This document shows positions 15,432 to 24,052 of a stretch of 64,000 nt of DNA, one piece after another. Position 1 is the stretch's first letter; each line of letters opens with the position of its first letter. Source of the DNA: Pseudomonadota bacterium. GTDB taxonomy: Bacteria > Desulfobacterota > Syntrophia > Syntrophales > UBA8958. The notes below the pieces were generated by a model. That model did no database searches and was not told the origin of the DNA. It saw only the letters and a program-made list of their open reading frames with translations. The DNA is taken from assembly GCA_030057915.1 (NCBI GenBank), contig JASGUC010000014.1, forward strand, positions 48,012 to 112,011. The letters are read 5' to 3'. The position numbers and the translations under genes are program-made.

Positions 15432-16202
15432 TCAACCCTTTTTCATCTTGGCGAGAAATTCCCTGGTCATAAACTCGGTCATGCGCATCTTCCGCTCCGG
15501 GCTGGAGAAGAGGTGGACCATGACCTCGATCTCCATCTCCAGGGACGATGGCGTGTCGAGTTTTTCCGCCATGGCCGAAATCTTCTTGACGGCGGCGATT
15601 ACTCGGCTGGAGCGGGCCGCCAGACTTTCCGCCATGGCGACGGCTTCTTCCATGAACCTCTCCGGCGTGGCCACCTTGTTGACCAGGCCGATCCGCAAGG
15701 CCTCGCGGGCCCCGATGGGCTCGCCCAGCATACTTATCTCCTTCGCCTTGGCCATGCCGACGAGGTTTCTCAGGGGGCTGAAGAGGGGATTCAGGCCGAA
15801 ACGCAACTCCGGATGCCCGAAGATGGCGCTTTCCGAGGCGACGATCAGATCGCAGACGGCGGCGATATTGAAGCCGCCCCCGAGGGCGATGCCTCCCACC
15901 GCGGCGATCACCGGCTTTTCATAGGTGTAGATCTTACCGAGATACCTTAGGATGGACTGGAAGTAGTCGGCGATCTCGGCATCGGCGAGGGCCGCCATCT
16001 CCTTGATGTCCATGCCGGCGGAAAAGACATAGTCCCCCCCGGTTATGATCAGGGCCTTGACCGCAGCGTCGTCTTCCAGTTCATTCAAGACCGCGTAGAG
16101 TTCCGCCCGCATCTCCCAGCACAGGGCGTTCATCTCCCGGGGACGGTTCAGGGTGACGACGGCGTAACCGGGTCGTTTTTCCAGAAGGATCGTATTATAC
16201 AT
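15432..16202 (-). CDS. Enoyl-CoA hydratase/isomerase family protein
   Basis: A 256-residue crotonase. The CoA-binding/oxyanion segments are ALIITGGDYVFSAGMDIKEM (residues ~49-68) and GGIALGGGFNIAAVCDLIVA (residues ~104-123). SAIFGHPELRFGL supplies a catalytic-type Glu after the oxyanion loop. It likely hydrates trans-2-enoyl-CoA or isomerises double bonds in fatty or aromatic acid oxidation. It is the last gene of the minus-strand cmk-rpsA-sppA-HU group and overlaps the HU gene by 8 bp. Exact substrate unknown. Confidence 0.88.
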   Translation of the reverse strand: MYNTILLEKRPGYAVVTLNRPREMNALCWEMRAELYAVLNELEDDAAVKALIITGGDYVFSAGMDIKEMAALADAEIADYFQSILRYLGKIYTYEKPVIAAVGGIALGGGFNIAAVCDLIVASESAIFGHPELRFGLNPLFSPLRNLVGMAKAKEISMLGEPIGAREALRIGLVNKVATPERFMEEAVAMAESLAARSSRVIAAVKKISAMAEKLDTPSSLEMEIEVMVHLFSSPERKMRMTEFMTREFLAKMKKG

Positions 16203-16485
16203 TACCCCGCCCCGCCAACCGTTCCTTCAGGTCCTTGCCCACCTTGAAAAAGGGCGTCCGGCGCTCCGGGAGATCGAGAAGGGCCGCCGTCTTGGGGTTT
16301 CTCGCCCGACGCGCCCGACGGGTTTTTACCTGGAAGACGCCGAAATCCCGGATTTCGATCCTTTCGCCCCTCATCAGGGCCTCCTTCATGGCGTCAAACA
16401 CCCGATAAACGGCAAAGGCAATGTCGTCGGCGCGATAACCGGGGAATTCGGCCTGCGCCTTGGCCGCCAATTCTCTCTTTGTCAT
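16195..16485 (-). CDS. HU/IHF family DNA-binding protein
   Basis: A 96-residue nucleoid protein. It begins MTKRELAAKAQAEFPGYRA, has the dimer strand RIEIRDFGVFQVKTRRARRA and the intercalating-loop motif RNPKTAALLDLPERRTPFFK, then VGKDLKERL. Its position after rpsA and sppA matches the common rpsA-ihfB arrangement, so an IHF-beta-like role is likely, bending DNA at promoters and recombination sites. It lies 6 bp downstream of sppA. Confidence 0.88.
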   Translation of the reverse strand: MTKRELAAKAQAEFPGYRADDIAFAVYRVFDAMKEALMRGERIEIRDFGVFQVKTRRARRARNPKTAALLDLPERRTPFFKVGKDLKERLAGRGNV

Positions 16486-16491
16486 GGCTCC

Positions 16492-17376
16492 CTACTCGTA
16501 GAGGTGGCATGCCCCCATGGGGACGAAATCCTGCCTGTGCCATTCCGCCCGCAGGGCCGAGAGACCGTTTCTCAATATGATCTCCCAAAGCGATTTCTTC
16601 TTTGTCGTATAAACGACTTCGGGCTTGTCCTTCATCCCCGCCATGGACCCGGCCAGCCGCACGGCATGGCTGAAGTCTCCCAGCTCATCCACCAGTCCCG
16701 CCTGCTTGGCCTGCCGACCGGAAAAGATCCGGCCGTCGGCCAAGGCCTTCACCTTCTCCCCGGACATCTTTCGCTCCTGTACGATAATCTCCAGGAAATG
16801 TTCGTTCATGTCGTCGATCACCCCCTGCAGGAGGGCCCTTTCTTCCGGGGTCATCTCCCGTGCGGGGGAGCCGATGTCCTTATATTTGCCGCTTTTTATC
16901 ACCGAGGATTTCACGCCGATCTTGTGCATGAGTTCCTGGGCGTTTACCAGGTGCATAACCGTCGAGATGCTGCCGGTGATCGATCCGGGGTTGGCGACGA
17001 TACGTTCCGCGCCACAGGCGATGAGATAGCCGCCCGAGGCCCCGACGGAACCGATGGAGGCGACCACCTTCTTCTTTTTTCGCAACTCCCGGATCGCTCC
17101 ATAGATCTCCTGGGAGGGGGCCACGGCCCCACCGGGGCTGTCGATCCTGAGCACCACCGCCCGGATGGAATCGTCCCGGGCGGCCTCTTCACAAGCCTCG
17201 ATGGTCTCCCTTCCGTCGGCTATCACTCCTTCCACGACGATCGCCGCCACCCGTTCGGCCGGGAGCAGCGATTTACGTTTCCCCGTCAGGGCGCCGATCC
17301 CGAAGGCGAGGACGGAAAAGACCATCGCCAACACGACAAGGATGACAATGGCCAGAAGGATGGGATGTCTTCTCAT
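16492..17376 (-). CDS. sppA: Signal peptide peptidase SppA, short (36K) type
   Basis: A 294-residue S49 serine peptidase with one N-terminal membrane helix (PILLAIVILVVLAMVFSVLA). Motifs: VVLRIDSPGGAVAPSQEIY, then VGASGGYLIACGAERIVANP with the catalytic Ser, and SSVIKSGKYKDIGSP with the general-base Lys. It cleaves released signal peptides within the membrane. Full length for the short bacterial type. It lies 23 bp after rpsA in the same transcription direction. Confidence 0.92.
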   Translation of the reverse strand: MRRHPILLAIVILVVLAMVFSVLAFGIGALTGKRKSLLPAERVAAIVVEGVIADGRETIEACEEAARDDSIRAVVLRIDSPGGAVAPSQEIYGAIRELRKKKKVVASIGSVGASGGYLIACGAERIVANPGSITGSISTVMHLVNAQELMHKIGVKSSVIKSGKYKDIGSPAREMTPEERALLQGVIDDMNEHFLEIIVQERKMSGEKVKALADGRIFSGRQAKQAGLVDELGDFSHAVRLAGSMAGMKDKPEVVYTTKKKSLWEIILRNGLSALRAEWHRQDFVPMGACHLYE

Positions 17377-17399
17377 TCTTTACGGCGCTCTACCGGTGG

Positions 17400-19169
17400 T
17401 TATCCTTCCGAATCCAGGATCCGTGCGTCCGCCAGCGCCTTGCCGAGACTGGAGCCGATGTTTTCGCGGTTGTTGAGATACTGGTGCGCCGTCGGCCCTT
17501 CGGAGGCCGTTTCGTAGTCTTTGACGCTCAGGCGGATCTTCCGGCTCTTGGAGTCGATGCTCTTGATCGTGGCCGTGACCTCGTCACCCACGGCAAAGAT
17601 CTCCGAGGCCGATTTTACCCGCTTCTGGCTCAGCTCCGAGATGTGCACCAGGCCCTCGATCCCATCCTCGATCTCCACGAAGATGCCGAAGTCGGTAATA
17701 TTGGTGACCTTTCCGGAAACCACGGCGCCGGCACCGTATTTGGCGATGAATTCCCCCCAGGGATTCTTCTCTATCTGCTTCACCCCCAGGGAAAACTTTT
17801 CGTTTTCCACATCAACATTCAGGACCATCGCCTCGACCTCCTGACCCTTCTTGAAGACGTCGGAAGGGTGCTTGACCTTTTGGGTCCAGGAGATGTCGGA
17901 GAGGTGGATCAGCCCGTCGATGCCCTCTTCTATCCCGACAAAGACTCCGAAATTGGTGATGTTTCTAACCACACCCCTGATGACCGTTCCCACGGGGTAC
18001 TTTTCCTTCAAGCTCTCCCAGGGGTTGGACATGGTCTGCTTGAGGCCGAGGGAAATACGCTTTTCCTCGGTTTTTACCTCCAGGATCATAACCCGAACCT
18101 GCTGGCCCGGTGAAAGGACCTTCGACGGATGGCGGATCTCTCGCGTCCAGAACATCTCCGAGATGTGCACGAGTCCTTCCACCCCGGGCTCGAGTTCCAC
18201 AAAGGCGCCGTAATCGGTAAGATTCACCACCCGGCCCATAACCGTGGTATTCACGGGGTATTTTTCCTGGATCGTCTCCCAGGGATTCTCCGTCAACTGC
18301 TTGAGGCCCAGGGCCACCCGCTCCCTATCCCGGTCGAAGGAAAGGACCTTCACCCGCAGCTTCTGCCCCTTGCCAAAACTGTCCGCCGGACGGGAAATGC
18401 GCCCCCAGGAGATGTCGGTGATGTGGAGAAGTCCGTCGATGCCGCCCAAATCGATGAAAATGCCGTAATCGGTAATATTCTTGATCGTCCCCTCAACGAT
18501 TTTGCCTTCTTCGATATTTTCCAGGGTCGCCCGTTTCTCCTCCTCCCGCTGTTTTTCCAGAATGGCCCTGCGCGACAGGACGACATTGTTCCGCTTCCGA
18601 TCATACTTGATTACATGGAAGGGAAGTCTCTGGCCCACGAACTGATCGAGGTCCCGAATCGGCCGAATATCCACCTGCGAACCCGGCAGAAATGCCGGGA
18701 TGCCGATGTCCACCGACAGCCCCCCCTTGACCCGTTCGACGATCGTTCCGGTCATCACGGTATTGTTCTCGCAGGCTTCCTTGACCTCGTCCCAGATCTT
18801 GAGACGCGCTGCCTTGTCTTTCGATAGCACCAGGTTGCCGTCGCCGTCCCGACGGTCCACCAGGACCTCGACGGAATCGCCGACGGCGATATTGATGTTG
18901 CCCTCCGCATCCCGCAACTCCTTGGCGGGGATGTAGCCCTCGGTCTTCCAGCCTACATCGACCATGATCGTGTCCGGGTTGATCTGGACAACCTTTCCCT
19001 CGACGACTTCTCCTAACTGCAGGGTTTGAAGGGACTGCTCGTACAACTCTTTGAATCCCATATCCTCTTCCCTGCCCGACGCCGCCGTTGCCTCCTCTAT
19101 GCCGTTGGCCGCTTCACTTGTTACCTCTTTAGTCTGGGATGCTTCATTGACATCACTGCCGTTTGCCAT
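17400..19169 (-). CDS. rpsA: 30S ribosomal protein S1
   Basis: A 589-residue protein with six S1 RNA-binding repeats, roughly residues 50-115, 130-200, 215-285, 300-370, 387-457 and 474-545. The repeats show the K-G-x-V/I, DYGIFIDLGGIDGLLHITDI and DFGIFVEIEDGIEGLVHISE patterns. It unwinds and holds mRNA at the small subunit. The N-terminal ~30 residues are acidic and Thr/Ala-rich, a short extension. The C-terminus after repeat six is short. The minus-strand -35-like box TTGACA (19214-19209) precedes the gene with a weak TAAATT -10 at 15-bp spacing, suggesting its own promoter in addition to read-through from cmk. Confidence 0.95.
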   Translation of the reverse strand: MANGSDVNEASQTKEVTSEAANGIEEATAASGREEDMGFKELYEQSLQTLQLGEVVEGKVVQINPDTIMVDVGWKTEGYIPAKELRDAEGNINIAVGDSVEVLVDRRDGDGNLVLSKDKAARLKIWDEVKEACENNTVMTGTIVERVKGGLSVDIGIPAFLPGSQVDIRPIRDLDQFVGQRLPFHVIKYDRKRNNVVLSRRAILEKQREEEKRATLENIEEGKIVEGTIKNITDYGIFIDLGGIDGLLHITDISWGRISRPADSFGKGQKLRVKVLSFDRDRERVALGLKQLTENPWETIQEKYPVNTTVMGRVVNLTDYGAFVELEPGVEGLVHISEMFWTREIRHPSKVLSPGQQVRVMILEVKTEEKRISLGLKQTMSNPWESLKEKYPVGTVIRGVVRNITNFGVFVGIEEGIDGLIHLSDISWTQKVKHPSDVFKKGQEVEAMVLNVDVENEKFSLGVKQIEKNPWGEFIAKYGAGAVVSGKVTNITDFGIFVEIEDGIEGLVHISELSQKRVKSASEIFAVGDEVTATIKSIDSKSRKIRLSVKDYETASEGPTAHQYLNNRENIGSSLGKALADARILDSEG

Positions 19170-19242
19170 TAACTCTATACCCCCTAAAATTTAAATAGAC
19201 CGTCGCTGTGTCAAGGTGCACTAACACACTGAATATAAAAGA

Positions 19243-19932
19243 TCAAGAGAATTCCCGGGAAGGATGGCCATTAATCACGGCGATCACCGCCTCCACCACC
19301 TCGTCTATGGACATCCGGGTCGTATCGATGCGCACGGAATCCGCATGGGGTTTGAGCGGGGCGACGGCCCTGGTCCGGTCCCAGCGGTCCCGATTCCGCA
19401 AACCCTCAGCCACGCGGGCGCGCTGGACTCTTCCCTCCCGGGCGGCCAATTCCCGGTGGCGCCTTTTTATACGTTCGTTTTCATCCGCATCGAGAAAGAT
19501 CTTTACCTCGGCCTCCGGGAAGACCACCGTCGCCATATCCCGTCCTTCGGCGACTATCCCGCCGTCGCGGCCCGCCTCCCGTTGGACGGGAAGCAGCTTC
19601 GCCCGGACGAGGGGCAGCGCCGATATCCTGGAGGCCCGGAGGCTCACCTCCTCGGCGCGTAGGTGCGCCGTCACGTCTTCGCCGTTGATTTGCACGAACA
19701 TGCCCGAAGGGGTTTTCACGCAGCGTATCTCCGCATCCGCCAGGTGTTTCGAGACGATGTCCCGATCGTCCGCCTCGACGCCAGCCGCGATCAGCATATA
19801 GGCCACGGCCCGGTAGAGGGCCCCGGTATCCAGATAGGCATAGCCCAAGCGGCGGGCAACCAGCTTACTTACCGTGCTCTTTCCCGAGCCGGCCGGTCCG
19901 TCGATGACGATCGTCATTTTTCTCTGCTTCAT
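19243..19932 (-). CDS. cmk: Cytidylate kinase
   Basis: A 229-residue (d)CMP kinase with the P-loop VIDGPAGSGKSTVSKLVARR (residues 8-27), YLDTGALYRAVAY and VAEGRDMATVVFPEAEVKIF. The NMP-binding Arg/Asp residues (R in GRDM, DRWDRTR) are present. The start at 19932 was chosen because AGGGGG sits eight bases before it and it puts the P-loop at the usual distance. A GGAGGAG-preceded ATG 21 bp upstream is the alternative. Further in-frame upstream starts run into repeat DNA. cmk immediately before rpsA is a very common proteobacterial pairing. Confidence 0.93.
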   Translation of the reverse strand: MKQRKMTIVIDGPAGSGKSTVSKLVARRLGYAYLDTGALYRAVAYMLIAAGVEADDRDIVSKHLADAEIRCVKTPSGMFVQINGEDVTAHLRAEEVSLRASRISALPLVRAKLLPVQREAGRDGGIVAEGRDMATVVFPEAEVKIFLDADENERIKRRHRELAAREGRVQRARVAEGLRNRDRWDRTRAVAPLKPHADSVRIDTTRMSIDEVVEAVIAVINGHPSREFS

Positions 19933-20031
19933 GGCTGATGCCCCCTCATGAACCATTACTCCTCCCGATGCCATCCTCCTCGCCCCCCCGCAGGGCGTCC
20001 TCATATCACAGGCTGAATATCCTCTCAATGC

Positions 20032-20299
20032 GAGACCTTTTAACCCCACGGCAAATTTGTTCTATCTCTTTAGTGGCTGAAAACAGGACGTGCCTCAGTT
20101 TTAGTAGATCATTCAAGATCAACTACTTACATTGAGAACAAATTTATCCTGCTTTTTACCCCCAGGACCGAATCGGGCGCAACGGTTGTGTCATCCCCAT
20201 GGTCCTTCCCGGAAAAGTGGGAATCCAGGGACTTCAGATATTGTCCGGATGCCGGGGCAAGCCCGACAGGGCGTGGGCGGCGGTTCTTCAGAGGCCTCG
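20032..20299 (+). repeat. GAGACC-family element interrupted by a MITE
   Basis: The left terminus GAGACCTTTTAACCCC (20032) is followed directly by the 104-bp element at 20048. The repeat resumes with CTTTTTACCCCCAGG and continues through CCATGGTCCTTCCCGG, GTCCGGATGCCGGGGCAAGC to the right end GGTTCTTCAGAGGCCTC (20299). The MITE therefore arrived after this repeat. Confidence 0.7.
20048..20151 (+). mobile_element. MITE, copy A (104 bp) with 11-bp direct repeats
   Basis: It begins ACGGCAAATTTGTTCT and ends AGAACAAATTTATCCTG, giving inverted termini. The interior GGCTGAAAACAGGACGTGCC and AGTAGATCATTCAAGATCAA matches copies B and C. Flanks are CTTTTAACCCC (20037-20047) and CTTTTTACCCC (20152-20162), 10 of 11 identical, read as a target-site duplication. 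It is one base longer than the other copies (CTCTTTAGTGG instead of CTCTAAGTGG). No coding capacity. Confidence 0.85.
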
Positions 20300-20347
20300 A
20301 TGACCCAAGAGGATAAAAACGAAGGTTGTCTTGCTAATCTTCCTTAA

Positions 20348-21865
20348 ATGTGCAAAAAGCGTAGCATGAACCGTTCAAGACCCTCTTCGAATATGACCAG
20401 GGACGCCCTTCGCGCCGAGCGCTGCCGGTCCGCGGCGGCGCATTTCCGACCGCGCCATGGGGGCCTCGCCTTTCTGCTGGCGGCGATCCTCATGCTGGGC
20501 GCCGCCACGGCGGCCCAGGGGGCCTTCACCCTGAGCGACGAAAGGAAGCTGGGCAAGGAATTCTACGACAACCTCGAAAAGCACCAGGCCATCCTCCACG
20601 ATCAGCGGGCCGCCGCCTATCTGTCCGCCGTGGGGAACATGGTCCTGGCCAACAGCGAAAAGCTTCCCTACGATTACCGTTTTTCCATCATCAAGAGTTC
20701 GGCGGTCAACGCCTTCGCCACCCCGGGCGGCTACGTCTATGTCAACCGCGGCCTTTTGACCCTGGTGGAATCGGAAAGCGAGCTGGCCAGCGTTCTGGCC
20801 CATGAAATCGCCCACATCAACGCCCGGCACATAGCGGATAGCATCGAAAAATCGAAAAAGTTGAATATTGCGGCCCTGGCGGGCATCCTTGCCGGCGCCT
20901 TCCTCGGTGTCGGCAGCGACCTGGGGGCGGCGGCCGTGACATTCCCCATGGCGGCCATGCAGGCCATGAACCTGAAATACAGCCGCGAGCATGAAGAAGA
21001 GGCCGACCGTCTCGGGCTCGGCTATCTCGTATCGGCGGGATACGACGGGAAATCCGCTCTCGATTTTTTAAAGATCCTCCGACGTTACGAGTTTTATTCC
21101 AATTCCATCCCGTCGTACTTCCTCACCCACCCCGGTACGGAAGACAGGATCCGCTATCTCGACGCCATGCTGCAGACCGTCTATACCCGGAGGGGCAAGG
21201 AAGCCATTGTCGGCAACCTGAAAAGGATTCAGACGCTCCTGATTCTCCAGGACAAGGACTATCAAAAGAATCTCAAGCATTTTCAGGACAATCTCCGAAA
21301 AAACCCCCGCGATGCGGACGACCTTTTCGGCCTTGCGGTGACCCAGGAGAGGCTAGGGCAGACCGCCGATTCCATCCGCGCCTTTCATGAGGCCCATTCC
21401 CTTGCCCCATCCGATCCCGACATCCTCAGAGAAATGGGCGGCGCCTATCTCAAGGCCGGCAAATCGAAAGAGGCGGTTCCCTATCTTCAGGAGGCGGTCC
21501 GCGGGGACCCCGAAAACGTTACGACCCTGCTTTACCTTGCCCAGGCCTACGAGGCGCAGGGCAGGAAGGCCGAGGCCATCGCCATCTTCAAGGAAATCGA
21601 GCGCAAGACCGTGGACGACGAGGATGTTTTCTACGCCATGGCGACGATCTATGGGCAGAACAACCGCCTCTACGAGTCGCACTACTACTTCGGCCGGTAC
21701 TTCAAGAAGAGGAACCGCCGGGAAAGCGCCCTGCACCACTTCCAGGCGGCCTTGAAGCACGCGCCCGCCGACGGTTCGGAACTCTACGATATCCAGAAGG
21801 AGATTATGGATCTCAAGAGCCCGGACGGGAAAAAGAAAGAAAAACCGACGACCAGATCATATTGA
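20348..21865 (+). CDS. M48 metalloprotease with TPR repeats (BepA/YfgC-like)
   Basis: A 505-residue exported protease. The N-terminal membrane/signal segment is LAFLLAAILMLGAATAAQGA (residues ~38-57). The M48 core has VLAHEIAHINARH (HExxH near residue 155) and a downstream zinc Glu in YSREHEEEADRLGLGYLVSA. From residue ~310 tetratricopeptide repeats follow (NLRKNPRDADDLFGLAVTQE, LYLAQAYEAQGRKAEAI). The architecture matches BepA, which assists or degrades outer-membrane proteins in the periplasm. Start ATG at 20348; ATG at 20366 is also possible. Confidence 0.9.
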   Translation: MCKKRSMNRSRPSSNMTRDALRAERCRSAAAHFRPRHGGLAFLLAAILMLGAATAAQGAFTLSDERKLGKEFYDNLEKHQAILHDQRAAAYLSAVGNMVLANSEKLPYDYRFSIIKSSAVNAFATPGGYVYVNRGLLTLVESESELASVLAHEIAHINARHIADSIEKSKKLNIAALAGILAGAFLGVGSDLGAAAVTFPMAAMQAMNLKYSREHEEEADRLGLGYLVSAGYDGKSALDFLKILRRYEFYSNSIPSYFLTHPGTEDRIRYLDAMLQTVYTRRGKEAIVGNLKRIQTLLILQDKDYQKNLKHFQDNLRKNPRDADDLFGLAVTQERLGQTADSIRAFHEAHSLAPSDPDILREMGGAYLKAGKSKEAVPYLQEAVRGDPENVTTLLYLAQAYEAQGRKAEAIAIFKEIERKTVDDEDVFYAMATIYGQNNRLYESHYYFGRYFKKRNRRESALHHFQAALKHAPADGSELYDIQKEIMDLKSPDGKKKEKPTTRSY

Positions 21866-22036
21866 GATCTTTGCATAACCCCGTTTTTTGTCCTCCCCAT
21901 GACCCTTCCCGGGAAGGCGGGAATCCCGCACCCCCTTTCGTCATTCCCGCGAAAGCGGGAATCCTGGGTTTTCAAGGATCTTCTGGCCGCCGGGTCAAGC
22001 CCCACGGGCCATGGCCGGCGGTTTTTCAAGGGTCTC
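21864..22036 (+). repeat. GAGACC-family repeat overlapping the DUF4301 gene end
   Basis: It starts GAGATCTTTGCATAACC right at the M48 gene stop and ends GTTTTTCAAGGGTCTC. It holds GTCATTCCCGCGAAAGCGGG, a strong hairpin. On the minus strand its last ~40 bases are read as the C-terminal residues (ETLEKPPAMARGA) and stop of the DUF4301 protein. Confidence 0.8.
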
Positions 22037-23578
22037 CCATTGGCAACCGGGGTTTGGCTGCCAGAGGCGCTCGGGACGTAACAGATCGGCGACCGTTTTG
22101 ACCGGATTGAACGTGGCGATCGGGACCTCCACAAAAATGGTGTTCCAGTCCGCCATGGAACCGTTCCATAGCCCGGGCAGTTCCAGGGCCTGCAAATCCC
22201 GCCCCTTTTCCGATTTTCGGGCGATGGAGACGGCCCCCGGATCGACGAAGCGCCGCAGGTCGTATTTTCTCCCCCGATAGTCCCGAATCCCGCAGACCAG
22301 ATCGACGGGATTGAAATGGGAAGCGCTCCCCCAGATCGCCTGTTGGGATTCCGAATGGGGATCGACCTGGACCTCCTCCACGATTTGCAACGACCGGCCG
22401 CCGTCGGCGTCACGGACCCAGAAGGGGCCTCCCCCCGGTTCGCCTTCGTTGCGGACGACACCGCACACCCGGATCGGTCGGTCCAGCTTCCGAAGCTGAA
22501 ACTCCTTCCGTCTTTCCGGCGGCCAGCGGCGATAATCATCGGGAAATACGATATGGAGTCTTTCCCGGCAGAACCGATCCCCCGCCGCAAGGATTTCCCC
22601 ATCGACATGCCCTCCCTCCAGGGAATGCCGATGCCGGAATATTTCCTCCTGTCGCTCCAGCAGCAATCCCGCCAGGAGCTTCTTGTAGCAAACCGTGACC
22701 CCCTTGAGACGATCCGGGACGACATTGTCGATATTCTTGAGGAAGACGATATCGCCGTCAAGCTCATTCATATTCCCGAGCAGGGCGCCGTGTCCCCCCG
22801 GTCGGAAATACAGGCGTCCCTTCTCCGTCCGAAAGGGCCGTTTGTCCATATCCACCGCGATGGTGTTGGTCGCCGTCTCCTGGCAGGAAACGGCGACGTC
22901 GTAGGAGAGGCCGAAGAGCGCTTCATAGCGCGGGCGGGTCTCCTGGAGAAAATCCGTGACGACCAGGCGGTGCTCCGGCGACACGGTGACATGGAGCCTG
23001 CTGACCCGCCGGTTGTCCGTGGCGTAAAGGGCGGCCTCCGTCAGGTGCTCTTCCAGGGCCGTGCGGCTGCCGTCGGGATAGCGGTGAAATTTGAGCAAGG
23101 CCTTGGGCAGCCTTCCATAGTCCAAACCCCGGGAGGTTAGGATATAGGAGAGGAGCGATTCATAACGCCCCTCTCTCCGGCAGGCGTCGGGGTCTTCCCC
23201 CCGTCGGGCCATAACCCGGCGCAGGTCCTCATAGAAGGGATAGCGGGGCAGATTCGCGAGGAAAGCCACCGCAGCCGGGTCGTCCCCCCGCCACGGCTCT
23301 TCCATCCCCTGAAACCAATCCTTGAACATGCGGCTGGCGGCCCCGGAGGCAGGAACGAACTTCAGGCAACGGCCGGCGGCCGCGGCCTGTTCGTAACGGG
23401 ACGTCAGCCTTTCCTCCATTCCGGGGTCTATGACCTCGATGCCGTCGCCGGTCCGGCAGGGCCGCAGCAGCTCGCTATGAGAAACGCCGCGCCGGAAAAG
23501 GGCGAGCTGCTCCTCCACCAGCGCCACGGAGAGGCCCTCGCGTTGGATCTGTTCGATGTCGATGGGGGAAAAAATCAT
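21995..23578 (-). CDS. DUF4301 family protein
   Basis: A 527-residue protein of the DUF4301 family. The N-terminal region has LKFVPASGAASRMFKDWFQG (residues ~74-93), reminiscent of the LxxGxGxR nucleotide-binding loop of sugar-nucleotidyltransferases. Later conserved blocks are VSCQETATNTIAVDMDKRPF, FRPGGHGALLGNMNELDGDI and FLKNIDNVVPDR. No experimentally defined activity is known to me; a nucleotidyltransferase-like fold is inferred. The last ~13 residues come from a GAGACC repeat, so the natural stop was replaced. ATG at 23578 with AGGTGATTTAAGAGAA upstream. Confidence 0.8.
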   Translation of the reverse strand: MIFSPIDIEQIQREGLSVALVEEQLALFRRGVSHSELLRPCRTGDGIEVIDPGMEERLTSRYEQAAAAGRCLKFVPASGAASRMFKDWFQGMEEPWRGDDPAAVAFLANLPRYPFYEDLRRVMARRGEDPDACRREGRYESLLSYILTSRGLDYGRLPKALLKFHRYPDGSRTALEEHLTEAALYATDNRRVSRLHVTVSPEHRLVVTDFLQETRPRYEALFGLSYDVAVSCQETATNTIAVDMDKRPFRTEKGRLYFRPGGHGALLGNMNELDGDIVFLKNIDNVVPDRLKGVTVCYKKLLAGLLLERQEEIFRHRHSLEGGHVDGEILAAGDRFCRERLHIVFPDDYRRWPPERRKEFQLRKLDRPIRVCGVVRNEGEPGGGPFWVRDADGGRSLQIVEEVQVDPHSESQQAIWGSASHFNPVDLVCGIRDYRGRKYDLRRFVDPGAVSIARKSEKGRDLQALELPGLWNGSMADWNTIFVEVPIATFNPVKTVADLLRPERLWQPNPGCQWETLEKPPAMARGA

Positions 23579-23613
23579 TTCTCTTAAATCACCTCCAAGG
23601 TTTCACGTCCACG

Positions 23614-23743
23614 GAAGCTTTGAAAATCCACGCTTTTCCGTGGTCCCGACCAAAACCGGCTTCCAGGACATCTTGGAAACACGGCATCCGTCTTCCGCCG
23701 AAATGACCTCAGGGGATCGGCGGCGGCGTTTTTCAAAGGACTC
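23614..23743 (+). repeat. GAGACC-family repeat, 130 bp (direct copy of 30232-30361)
   Basis: It reads GAAGCTTTGAAAATCCACGC, then TTTTCCGTGGTCCCGACC, and ends GTTTTTCAAAGGACTC. It is nearly identical to, and in the same orientation as, the element at 30232. The two bracket the RND/TolC operon. Confidence 0.88.
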
Positions 23744-23761
23744 TTCCACTATGGCGGCAAG

Positions 23762-24052
23762 CTAAATGATCTCCACCATAGGCAGGATGAAGCCCTTCAC
23801 CCCCGCCCGGGGGTGTAACTCTTTCAATTCCCGGATGACCTCGCAAACCCGGGCGGTTTCCTCCTCATTCACGGCAATGTACAGGACGTTGTTTTCCCCC
23901 GGCCAGCAGCGGGTCCCGAGCTTGGGCTCCGTATCCGTCCCCTCGCCGCAGGCGTCCTTCATCTTGGTGTATCCCTTTATCCCGGCGCTTTTCAGCTTCG
24001 CCACCACATTGTAATCCGCCGCCCGGGAATAGACGATAAAAAACATCTTCAT
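23762..24052 (-). CDS. Small PII-like protein associated with RND transporter (PG0541 type)
   Basis: A 96-residue protein, [20 protein letters not shown] onward, with CWPGENNVLYIAVNEEETAR and ending VKGFILPMVEII. Length and alternating strand/helix pattern suit a ferredoxin-like PII fold, and similar small proteins (PG0541 family) lie directly after RND pumps in anaerobes. The ATG overlaps the RND stop codon (ATGA), so it is translationally coupled. It may sense a ligand and adjust the pump; that is inference. A longer in-frame start inside the RND gene was rejected. Confidence 0.8.
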   Translation of the reverse strand: MKMFFIVYSRAADYNVVAKLKSAGIKGYTKMKDACGEGTDTEPKLGTRCWPGENNVLYIAVNEEETARVCEVIRELKELHPRAGVKGFILPMVEII

